DNA from: Schoenoplectus triqueter
Taxonomy: Eukaryota; Streptophyta; Magnoliopsida; Poales; Cyperaceae
DNA: 35,677 bases
Reading direction: 5' to 3'
NCBI GenBank assembly: GCA_964058805.1
Contig: CAXKVV010000815.1
Span: 1-35,677 of the forward strand
Numbering within the stretch: position 1 is the stretch's first letter; every line of letters begins with the position of its first letter. Positions 23,260 to 33,593 of the stretch are shown here, piece by piece. The translations under genes and the position numbers were made by a program. The notes beneath the pieces are model-generated. The model made no database searches, had not been told where the DNA came from, and was given only the letters and a program-made list of their open reading frames with translations.

Positions 23260-24741
23260 CATTAGAATATCAATTGAACAAGGGGGGAGAGGGGTAATCA
23301 CACACACAATACAATTCTTGATCTCCACTCCACTGCTTTTCTTCCTCTCCCTCTCTAGATCAGAAGGTTTATTGAACTCCTACCAAGGGATCCAATGGCA
23401 GCAACAGAGAAATAATGAGAGAATAATCAAGATCCTGAAGAAGAGAAGAAGACAATTTGATCAATTGATAGAAGATTCATTCGAATCTCTCAATTAGATT
23501 GAATTAGAACTCTACAAGCTTATCCTCTGCCATTTATATTGAGCTAAGTACCTCTATATTTTTAGAATGTAATTCCTTGAGAAGATTATTGCTATTCTAT
23601 TATTGAAAATGTGAATTCTTTTCTACATTTCTTGATTTACTATCTTGCTTACCTCCTTCTTCCTACTAATTTCTTCTATCTTTTCTTTTCTGAAGCATTA
23701 TTCATAAGATTTACATAAAGAAATTGGGCTAATACAAAGTAGTCGAAGTGCTTATAGTACTCCTACTTTCTCAATTGACTAGTAGTAGGCACTATATGCC
23801 TCCTAGTCTTAGCTAGTGATTTGATTAAATTTCTTGGCCAGCCAAGGTTAGAGGTTATGCCCTAAAAAAAAAAGAAAACAAACAAACAAAAAATATAGAA
23901 GATAGCTGTTGAACTCGGTATAGGTCAAATCCACAAAATTGCTATGGCAATCACAATTGGGATAGTACAAAGAGAGACAAGGAGTACTGCAGTCAGCAAT
24001 CATAATGAAATTAATAGAGTTCATAAGGAAGTTGCTAAAGAATTGCAAACTGACACTTAGCACTGTTATTGAAAGAAAAATACAAAAACATTCTTAATCA
24101 ATGCCTCACTTGGAATTGATAGATGTAACATAGAGATTGAGATTGACATTACGAAATTCAGAGAAAATCAATCCAATTGTGTGTCTAGATGCTAAAAAAA
24201 AGCAATCAGAAACTCATCAGTACCGAATTGGTACCGACGAGCGAAATGGTACCGGCCTAATCAGACACCCACCGTACTGATTTGTGATCAACTCCCATCT
24301 ATGAGTTGCTGGTACAGAGGCGATGCTGCTAATCTCATCCGATCAAGGAGGCGGAGCTCCAGTCGCCGGAAATGTCTATCGGCACGAATCTTGATATAGC
24401 CGTAAGAGAGGCAGTCAGTGAGACACGGTTATATGATCTTTAAAATGCGAGTTTGTATCCTGATACGCGTGCACGAATATTGAGGCGGATCTGATGGCAT
24501 CTGGATGATCAAGTTTAAAAGAAGGGATACTGAGCGAATCCAGGCCTTTTGGTTCTTTTATGTACTAATCCTAAAGAGATCCAACGGCTTCAAGTAATTA
24601 ATGAGATAAGAGTGGAGTCGGCCCAAGCCCAACAGTGAAGGGAGAAGGGGAAAAGTAAATGAAAAATGATATGGGCCTAACTCGGGGAAAAAAAAATAAT
24701 AATAAAACCTGGCCCGATTGTCTGAAGCCCAATAATTAAAT

Positions 24742-25990
24742 AATAACAGAATATTAATGATATAGAGTAAATAAATCATTTAAAATGCTCCTGAACTCTA
24801 AATTAACTCAAATTTGTTTCTAAAAGTTCCTTATTTTTCATACTATTTTTCTATATAATAATATTTCAATTTTAAAAATATAATCATGTTAAAATAATTT
24901 AAAAGCAAAAGATATTACATATATTGATATATTTGACTAGCTTTGACTTGACATTTTAAATACTATAAAAATTCCAAAAATTAAAATAAAATCATGAATA
25001 ATAGTTTGATATATTTTACTGATTTTTCAAGTGATTTTTCATGAGATAATAATGGCAATAATAATATGCAATAATAAATAATGATATTAGCTCTATTCTT
25101 TGATAAATAAAAATAAACAATAATAGAGATTATGTTAATATTTTCTGTAAAAAAAAAGGATAATAAAAAAAAATAGCACAAAACATACAAAAATATATAC
25201 AACCATGATAATAGATAGTAAATGCATTTTCTTCTATAATAAAGAATGATAATATAGTTTTATAATAAAATGAATTGCACTCCTTTTTGTTATTTCTAAA
25301 TAAATATACAATAAAAATATTTTGATGGATAACAATGCAATAAAAATAATAGTTGTAATAAAGAATATAATGAATTCCATCCCTTATGGCTATCTTCAAA
25401 TAATGATGATAATAATAAAAAATCTTATATTTTCTATAGATAATAAATAGAAATAATAAAAAAAATATAATGAAAACTATAATAAATAGGATAGAATATT
25501 AATAATGATTTCCTTTTAGCTATTATAGATCCTAAAAATAAAAAAAAATAAAAATAATAAAAATAAAAATAATATAGCTAATCATCTTTTTGATTTGTAA
25601 ATAATTTCTACATAATGAATAATGTTTCAACATAATGAAATATAATAATAAAATTCTATTACTTTGGCTATTATAAATATTTTAAAAATACAAATAAAAA
25701 TCATAGCCATTTTATTTTCTATTATTTTTGTAAGTGATTTTCTACAAAATAAATAGAGTTTAGAAATAATAAAAATAAAATTCTACTATTTTAGCTATTA
25801 TAAAAATCCCAAAAATATAAATAAAATTCTAGTTAATAGCTAACCCATTTTCTATTATTTTTGTAAATAATTTTCTACATAGATAAATAGAGTTTAAAAA
25901 TAAAAAATAATAATAATAATAATAATAAATAAATGCATCTTTATAATAGAGATAATGATGGAAGATATTATGTAATAAGCTTTTTACATT
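24742..25990. repeat. Very AT-rich domain of unit 2, with an (AAT)n run
   Basis: This is the counterpart of 19302-20470. It contains an (AAT)n tract of about eight units at 25906-25928 that is absent from unit 1. Reading frames here consist of Tyr, Ile, Phe and Leu runs and are not genes. Confidence 0.8.
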
Positions 25991-26078
25991 TTGAAGATGA
26001 ACAAATATGCTCACACAAGGGATGTGAAGCAACATGAGGATTTTTACACACATGATATAACATTTAGAACGATTAGTC

Positions 26079-27241
26079 AGGACAAGAACATCTTGACGAA
26101 GAATAGCCAAGGTTGCAACAGCAACATGAGAAGATAAGTCGAGACAAGAACATCTTGACGTAGAATGACTAAGGCTTCGATAGCAACATGAGGAGATATA
26201 TCGAGACAGGAACATCTTGACGCCTGATGAAGAATAACCAGAGCTGCGACATCAACATGGAGATACATGTCGACTCTGAGGAAGAAGAACATTACGATGT
26301 CCGAGAGAGGCGACATCTTAATGACTCACTACCATGAGCAAGTAACTCATGACTAAATACGCTCACACAAGGGGTGTGGGGCAACATAGTGATTTTGCAC
26401 AAGTAATGTAACATATAGAATGATTAGTCGAGACAAGAACATCTTGACGCTCGCTGAAGAATGACCAAAGCTACGACATCAGCATGGAGAGATATGTCGA
26501 CTTTGAAGAAGAAGAACATTACGATGTCCGAGAGAAGTGACATCTTAATGACTCGGTGTCATGAACAAGTAATTCATGACCATTTGAGCTAGCAAGACTG
26601 AACTCATCCGTCGATAAGTTTGTCTTCTGGTTCATCTCCCGAGATCGTGAGATTGAATCGTTCTGTAGTAGATTCATCCACAAAACAGTGAATGTGAACC
26701 GTTCTGTAGGTAGGTTCCTTCACTAACACATGCCTCAATGTTAAGCTGGCCCAGTGCTTCAGGTTTAACATTGTGTGTAATTGTGTTTCCTAGGTTTATG
26801 AATCGGCTTAGTGCTTCGAATTCATGATCTAGAAGATCGGTGAGAAGAAACACGTGGGCCATATCCACCCTTCTCCTGATTCACCAACCTCAAGATCAAT
26901 CGGCTCAGTGCTTCGAGTTGTATTTTGTGTGATTGGTTGTTGACTAGTTAAGATTGAACCGTTCTGTAGTAGGTTTATCTTCTAGATCAACAGAGGTTGA
27001 GTCGTTCTGTAGTAGACTCACCTCAAGCCCCTCTGAAGAGATTAACCTGGTCTGTAGTAAGGTTATATCTCGAGGTGGCATAGACTGAACCGATCTGTAG
27101 TAGGTTCGTCTTCCATAGGATTAAGTAGGTCGAGTCGTACTGTAGTAGACTCACCTCGAACCCCTTCGAAGAGATTAATCTGATCTGTAGTAAGATTACC
27201 TCTTGAAGCGGTAAAGACTGAACCGATCTGTTTGTAGGTTC
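26079..27241. repeat. Hairpin array of unit 2
   Basis: Same plan as 20562-21626. Examples are TGAATC/GATTCA (26654, 26671), CAATGTTAA/TTAACATTG (26736, 26765), GAGA-TAACCT/AGGTTA (27038, 27060), TAATCT/AGATTA (up to 27181 and from 27193) and GAACC/GGTTC (27220, 27237). Several stems differ from their unit 1 partners on both sides and remain paired, for example CATGAG/CTCATG (26333, 26346) against CATGAA/TTCATG. A few are damaged, such as GATaAGTT against AACTCATC. Confidence 0.83.
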
Positions 27242-27290
27242 GTCTTCCATGGACCCCTTTTGTGAACTCAGACGACCACTTGACCATCTT

Positions 27291-27976
27291 TTAACTATAT
27301 TATTTGCTTCTCTCTTTCAAAGATCCAGAGGTGCCTCGAGGTTAGTAGCCCAGGGTAATTAACGGTGGGGGCTTGCGCCCACCGGAATCTACAAGAACTT
27401 ACAATCACTAAAAAAACCCCCTGAATGTGCATCCAAATCTCTCTAAACGGCAGAATCAGCCGGCACCCAGCAGATGCACGCTCGGGAGGGATCTCCGTGT
27501 CCTTCTTCCGCAACCCATCGCCCAGTGGCGGTGCGTGGCGCGCGAAAAAGGGTCGCACACATCATTTAACTATACTATTTGCTTCTCCCTTTCAAAGATC
27601 TAGAGGTGCCTCGAGGTTAGTAGCCCAGGGTAATTAACGGTGGGGGCTTGCGCCCACCGGAATCTACAAGAACTCACAATCACTAAAAAAACCCCCCTGA
27701 ATGTGTATCCAAATCTTTCTAAACGGCAGAATCAGCCGGCACTTAACAGATGCACGCTTGGGAGGGATCTCCGTGTCCTTCTTCCGCATCCCATCGCCCA
27801 ACGGCGGTGCGGAGCGCGTGAAAAAGGGTCGCACAGGATCTGGCACGCCCGGTGGGACTATCAAAATAAACTCGGGGAATATAAGATTTGGATGCATATC
27901 TAGGAGGGATCTCCGTGTCCTTCTTCCGCATCCCATCGCCCAGCGGCGGTGCGGAGCGCGCGAAAAAGGGTCGCAC
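27291..27976. repeat. GC-rich tandem repeat, period 275 bp, two full copies and one partial
   Basis: Copies start with 'ttaactata.tatttgcttctc' at 27291 and 27566 and end with 'aaaaagggtcgcaca' at about 27559 and 27835. A third, partial copy runs from about 27890 to 27976. The block contains 'ggtgggggcttgcgcccacc', itself an inverted repeat. Overlapping open frames on both strands are probably not genes. The copies flank a primer-binding-site-like motif at 27841. Confidence 0.85.
27841..27858 (+). other. Possible retrotransposon primer-binding site
   Basis: TGGCACGCCCGGTGGGAC starts with TGG, as sites complementary to a tRNA 3' CCA end do. It lies a few bases after 'gcaca', which could be an LTR end. 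Plant Ty3/gypsy elements carry PBS motifs of this look. I cannot name the tRNA. If correct, an LTR ends at about 27835 on its left. Confidence 0.4.
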
Positions 27977-27995
27977 AATCTTGCATAGAACCGAT

Positions 27996-29441
27996 TTAAA
28001 GTGGAGCAAGATAAGGATCAAATGAGATTTGATAGTCTGGTTCATAGGTGAAGTTCGGCATGGAAGCATAGGATTGGGGTTGAGAAGAGATCCGGGCTTC
28101 TTGAGTTGGTTCAAATTTTAAGATAAATTCTTCTGAATTAGGATCGGTATATTGATTTACTTTTATGTTTAGATTCTTTATCCAACTATTAATCGGGGAT
28201 TTATTGTTTGGAGTCCATATGGATGGTTCACCAACCGAGTCATTTACCTAACCAAGATTTGGCAATTCATGAAACAAGTTGGTAGGATGAATCTTATCTC
28301 TTTTGGGTATATCCCTTAAATGCAACCAGAGGATTCAGGTTATTAGATTGGCATAAGGTAAGTTTATATTTTTAACCCAATATGCATACTTCATATGACT
28401 TATGATAATGAATGAAATACAAAATTGTCTATCCATTGAAAGAAGAGGGCGCAAATAGAAAATAGAATTCATCTCTATATTGATTTTTATGGTAGTCTTT
28501 GAGGTCAAGATATTATTGATGAAATGAAACGCTAACCTATGAACGGACGATAAGGAGGTTGTAAAATTTTTTTTATCATTTATCATCTGAGGTACAAATC
28601 ACTTCTTATAATCTCTTATTGTACCAATGGTGATCTCAGAACATTTACAGTATGCATAGATTTGTTCACTAGTTTCAAGAGATGAGAACTATTTGACAAG
28701 ATGAGGTATGGTTACTATATTTGATTGGCCACAAACAAGAGTAGTGAAACCACATGGTTCATCTATGAATTTCATGTTTGCATAGAATAATTAGATAAGA
28801 ACCTTATGGTATGCATCATTATATTTAATAATGTTCTTCCAAGGTCAAAAACCGATGTAAATTTTAATTTGAGTATCTTTCCAATCCGTTATTCTATCAT
28901 TTTCACCTTTCTGATAAAAATAATAATCTGTAAATTTTTTGTTTTTGAAATTATCAAAGAAATAACTTGCCGCATTGTTTGAACGATAGAGAAATCGATT
29001 CCTTCGATCACTCGGTGCCGAGGTGAACTTGTCATCCGGATTGACCAAGAACCAACCTCCCGACATAGTGACTCCGGTCATTTAAATTTTTTGCCCATTG
29101 AATTTAAAGTCATACTTGGAAAGAGGGCTGAGTAGAGGTGTTGTCATGGTGCGGATGATGGCATGAGAGGATGATCCCCCGAGATTTTCTTATCCTTGAG
29201 GCGGTGGTTGAGAAGAAGAATCATCAGCTGTTGGGTTTTGCCTTGTTGGATTCGAAAAAATTGGATAAAAGCTTAATCCTGTGATGCGATCAGGATCAGC
29301 TCCAGCAGAGGAGAGCTCATGCTTTTGTTGTTCTTCAGTTTTTCTTTTTTTGCTCTTAATGAAGGGGATTTTTGGTGTCATAACTATCAAGAGGATGAGA
29401 AGTAGGTTAAATTGTGAGAGATCAGGAATGGATGAAGTCAT
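27996..29441 (-). pseudogene. Transposon-encoded ORF (plant retrotransposon/Transposase_32-like protein), broken
   Basis: On the minus strand an ATG at 29441 in good context (AAAATGAC) opens an 83-codon frame, TSSIPDLSQF...SSSQPPPQG. After a stop the reading continues in other frames with the blocks MTGVTMSGGWFLVNPDDKF (from 29081) and DYYFYQKGENDRITDWKD. Further blocks are FHFINNILTSKTTIKINIEM and DRQFCISFIIISHMKYAYW (28550-28400), then LHLRDIPKRDKIHPTNLFHE (about 28330-28270). It ends LAPL-stop at 27998-27996. The order and spacing look like the uncharacterised proteins found with plant gypsy/Tat-type elements and 'putative plant transposon protein' domains. That assignment is from memory of the family. 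At least several stops and frameshifts make it non-functional. Confidence 0.6.
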
Positions 29442-29570
29442 TTTTGCTAAGTTTTTGTTGAGAAAAATAGGAGGGATTTTGAGAAGACAGAGGCTTTGGT
29501 AAGAAGTTCCTAACTAGAGGTTTCTGGCAAATTTATGCGATGAGAGAAAGAGAAAAAACAAGTTGGATTG

Positions 29571-29577
29571 ATTTATA
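29571..29577 (-). promoter_or_regulatory. TATA box for the minus-strand transposon ORF
   Basis: The minus strand reads CATTATAAATC, followed by a CT-rich leader (about 29560-29450) typical of plant 5' UTRs, and the ORF starts 130 bp downstream at 29441. The ORF therefore appears to have its own promoter, or to sit behind an LTR promoter. Confidence 0.55.
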
Positions 29578-30080
29578 ATGGAAGGTGAATATGAACAGTC
29601 ATGTATGTTGGCTTTTAAAGCAAGTAATCCAAAAGGTGCATTTTCCTAATAAAATAACTATCAAGAAGATTCTGTAACGGTCAGTTATCTCTTCAGATTT
29701 TCTAAAATGTTATAATAATTTACCAAGCGTTATAATGGTTTACCAATCGTTCAACGGTCATGGAAACCGCTATAATGTTTTATTCTGTCTCTGTCAGGTG
29801 GGACCTTACCTGTCAGATAATAAAAATTTAATACCTTTGCTGAGTCATTATAATGATTTATAAGATGTTAACGGCTTGTATATCGTTCAACGATCATATG
29901 AATCGTTGTAACACTTCACCTGTTTCACTTACATTCTGGACCCACCCTGTTAGAGCCCAAAGTCATTTAACTTTTCTCTCTGTAACATTATAATGATATC
30001 TTCAATCATTTTAACGATTTGAAGTTATCTCTGTAACTAGATCCACCATGTTAGGATCCAAGAACCATTAATGATTCTTG
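29578..30080. other. Non-coding upstream region rich in 'cattataatg' and 'cgttcaacg' phrases
   Basis: No coding frame. Short degenerate motifs recur: 'atcgttcaacg' (about 29747, 29883), 'gttataatggttt' and 'tcattataatga'. They look like decayed relatives of the 30-bp repeat at 30081. On the minus strand this could be the U3-like region of the promoter at 29571. Confidence 0.45.
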
Positions 30081-30199
30081 AATCGTTGGCAACGGCAGTT
30101 TAGGAGTTTGATTCATTGGCAACGGTAGTATAGGAGTTTGAATCGTTGGCAACGATAGTCTGGGAGTTTGAATCGTTGGCAACGGTAGTCTAGAGGTAA
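30081..30199. repeat. Four tandem 30-bp repeats with a CGTTG-g-CAACG dyad
   Basis: Units start at 30081, 30111, 30141 and 30171, exactly 30 bp apart. Each holds '(c/a)gttggcaacg' or 'cattggcaacg' followed by 'gtag..taggagtttg'. In the third unit the dyad extends to TCGTTG-g-CAACGA. They lie about 0.5 kb upstream of the minus-strand TATA box at 29571. Confidence 0.9.
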
Positions 30200-30385
30200 G
30201 ATCAAGAATAAAGAAGAAATACTACAGACATATAAATATTATGAATCATTATAACGATTCAAGAATCATTGTAACAGCTCAGGGCCAGACACACGAATTT
30301 GATAGGTTTTTCAACAGGATTTGAGAGCAAATATGACAATTATGTTTTGAAATATACTTATGCAGGTATTTTATATCTTTAATTA

Positions 30386-33300
30386 CTATGAAATTTCAAG
30401 CATGCCTAATTTAAATCTTAACTCATAATATTGTTGAGTACTAAGGGGTTTTATAAAAATATCAGCTATTTGATGTTTAGTATCAACATGTATAAGTTCA
30501 ATATCACCTCTTTCAACATGATCACGAATAAAATAATGTTGAATTTCAATATGTTTGGTATGTGTATGTAAAATCGGGTTTTTTAAGATCATTATTGCAC
30601 TAGTGTTATCACACATTATCGGCACTTTACGAAAGCGTAAATTGTAATCTTATAAAGTTTAAATCATCCATAAATTTTATGTGCAATAACTTTCCGCAGC
30701 AATGTACTCTGCTTCGGCGGTTAAAATGGTCATCGAAGTTTGTTTACGACTAGACCATGATACTAATGATCCCCCAACAAATTGATATGACCCACTAATA
30801 CTCTTTCTATCAAGTCTATCACCGGTGAAATTCACATCGGTAAAACCAATGAGATTAAGTTCGGTTTGTCTACCATACCATAATCCAAGATTAAAAGTAT
30901 TTTTAACATATCTTAAGATTCTTTTAAGTGCAATTAGATAAAACTCCTTGGGATTTGTTTGGTACCGTTTACATAAATAAACGAAAAATATTATATCTGG
31001 TCTACTAGCTGTAAGATAAAGAAGATTACCGATCATTGCCCTATATTAATGTATGTTGGTTGATTTTCCTCTTTCATCACCTAAATTAGCGTCGATTGTC
31101 ATTAGTGTCTTGCTTGTCTTGCAATCATCAAGGTCAAATTTTTTTATCAACTCCTTAGCATATTTAATTTGACTAATGAATATGTCATCATTCATTTGCT
31201 TAATTTGAAGTCCCAAAAAATATAAGTTCTTCCATAATAGACATCTCAAATTCGTTGTCCATCAAAGAAGAAAAAACTCCTTGACAAGTACCGAATTAGT
31301 TGAACCAAATATAATATCATCAACATAAACTTGTGCTAATAAAATATCATTATCTTTCTTTTTAGTAAAAAGAGTAGTGTCATTTTGATCCTTAACAAAA
31401 CTATTTGAAAGTAAAAATGAACTAAGTCTACCATGTCAAGCTCTACGAGCTTGTTTTAGACCATATAAACATTTTATGAGTCTATAAACATGATTAGGAT
31501 AAGTTTGATTTATAAACCCCGATGGTTGTTGGACATACATCTCTTCATCTAAGAATCCAATAAGAAACACACTTTTGATATCCATTTGAAATAATGTAAA
31601 ATATTTGTTTGATGCATATGCCAAAAGCATTCTAATGGATTCAAGACATGCAACCGGTGTAAAAGTTACTTCAAAGTCAATACCGGCTTGTTGAGTATAA
31701 CATTATGTAACCAACCTAACTTTATTTCTAACAATTATATCATTCTCATCTAGTTTATTTCTAAAGATATATTTTGTACCTATAATAACTCTATTATTTG
31801 GTCTAGGAATAAATTCTCATACTTGATTTTTTTTTCAAATTGATTTAATTCATCTTGCCTGGCACAAATTCAATGTGAAACATTATTAACATCTTTGAAG
31901 TTTTTAGACTCAAGTCGAGATATAAATGCACAATGGACAGTCATTTTGTTCATTTTTGACCTTATCCTTATACCTTTCATATGGTCACCAATTACACTAG
32001 AAAGAGAATGAGAAAAACACTTCTCTAAGATCGGTTGGAACTTGATAATTTGAGTCTTGAGGTGGCAAGATGTGTTCTACACTAATGTCTTCATTTGGTG
32101 CATTATGCTCCTCTTGTATAACTTAATTTTCTCATTCTTGAGTTGTTAAACTATTTTGCACTTCTTATTGAGCCCTATCGATAACATGTTCTCCATCCAT
32201 GGTTGTTGGGGCCTCTTGAGTTGTTGGAGGTTCTTGAACATCTTCAACAATTATGGCTTAATTCTCATTCATTGCATTGATGTTTTTAGCTCCATCATCT
32301 ATAATAGATTGACATTTCTCGGCCCCAAGGTTAGTAGTTTCATCAAATTTGTTATGCATAGATTCTACCATAATTCGTGATGTCGATATATAGACTCTAT
32401 AGACTTTACTTGTGGAGGAATATCCTATAAATGTCCCTTCAATTCATTTTGAGTTAAATTTGATAGCTTTTGGTGTCTCATTTAAAATAAAACATTTAGA
32501 ACCAAACACTCTAAAATATGATAAATTAGGTTTGTGGCCAATCCATAACTCGTATGGTATTTTCTTAATGAGTGAACGTATACTTACTCGATTAAATATG
32601 TGTCATACCGTGTTAACCGCCTCAGCCCATAGAAATTTTAGAATAGAATACTCATGTAGTATGGTTCGGGTAAGCTTTTTCAATGTTCGATTTTTCCTAT
32701 CTACAACTATATTTTATTGTGGAGTATGTGAAGCAGAGTATTCATATCTATACCATCTTTTAATGTAAAAATTATCAAATTTTATATTTTCAAACTTTTT
32801 TCCATGGTAACTAAGGATAGTACCAATCTTAGAAGATTTTTTATTTTCTATTCTACAATAAAAATTGACAAATTGCTCAAATGTTTTATCTTTTGAGACA
32901 AGAAAAGTAAAGTGACTATAATCATCTACAATAACAAAGCATAAACCTTTTTCTTGAGATACTTGGAATGTTTATTGGGCCAAATAAATCTAAATGAAGT
33001 AATTCCAATGAAACATTAGTGGATATCATTTTTTTAACTTTAAAACTTGATATTTTATTCTTACCTTGCATGCATGCATCATATAGCCCTTCGAGTTCAT
33101 ATCTTCTTGTTGACAATCCTCTAATTAATTTAAGATTTATCAATTTTTTGATTAAGTCCATTGAGACATGACCCAATCTTTGGTGTCATAACTAAGAGTC
33201 GGATGCTATGGCACTCAAACATGTTTCACCAAACTCGAAATATCTTAGATATAAATAATACATGCTCTTATCTATTTTTCCTTCATATAATAATTTGTTA

Positions 33301-33593
33301 GTAGAACTATCAATAAGATGATAAGCATTTGAATTAAAAGTGTTATGATACTCATTATCACAAAGTTTGCTTACACTTAGTAAGTTAAAATTAAGGTCTT
33401 CAACAAGATACACATTGATAATGGTTATATGTTGATTTTCTACCGATCCTATACTAATGATCTTACCTTGATTACCATAAAAAATGACTATACCACCATC
33501 AATTGGTTGTAAAGTTTTGAAATTCATTTTGTTACTGGTCATATGGTGGGTACATTCACTATCTATTATCCAAATAATTTCATTGGAGACCAA
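30386..33593 (-). pseudogene. Copia pol of Sirevirus type: protease, integrase, reverse transcriptase, RNase H; decayed
   Basis: In minus-strand order, the protease starts near 33593 with IDSECTHHMT, where the usual DSG has become DSE. A GAG-pre-integrase block LIKKLINLKLIRGL follows (33176-33110), then the integrase start LHLDLFGP (about 33000-32975). The later integrase part includes GTFIGYSS (about 32430) and is read through many breaks. The reverse transcriptase follows: FQMDIKSVFL, EEMYVQQPSGF and CLYGLKQA (31590-31436), then YVDD (31327-31316, intact) and NLLYLTASRPDI (about 31030-30990). RNase H is next, with AEAEYIAA (about 30710), CDNTSAI and TKHIEIQHYFIRDHVERGDI, and DIFIKPLS near 30430. 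The last motifs are characteristic of the Sirevirus/Maximus lineage. Frameshifts at several junctions disable it. Confidence 0.9.

Larger units (their letters stand above)
21744..27288 (+). repeat. Tandem unit 2 of the large non-coding repeat
   Basis: It starts with the same 'gagctgaagcagtataatccct' head immediately after the end of unit 1 and closes with 'gacgaccacttgaccatc'. Its middle (22450-24740) is diverged from unit 1 and shorter. A small frame at 22518-22859 (113 codons) resembles nothing I know and is probably fortuitous. Unit 2 has an extra internal duplication of the first hairpin block (about 26005-26350 and 26355-26585). The 275-bp repeats follow directly at 27291. Confidence 0.7.

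Noticed and set aside
24558..25399. Tyr/Phe/Ile-rich minus-strand frames resembling membrane proteins
   Set aside because: They arise from AT-rich simple sequence (TTA, TAT, TTT codons) and lack any conserved pattern.
20562..27241. CRISPR-like reading of the repeated GTTCTGTAGTA motif
   Set aside because: The repeats are short, spacers are paired stem sequence rather than unique DNA, and the context is a plant genome.
27295..28114. Frames of 70-123 codons on both strands over the 275-bp repeats
   Set aside because: Both strands are open because of high G+C; no domain is recognisable and frames change between repeat copies.
32156..32768. Plus-strand frames of 74 and 118 codons
   Set aside because: They are antisense to the copia integrase and linker region, which reads convincingly on the minus strand.
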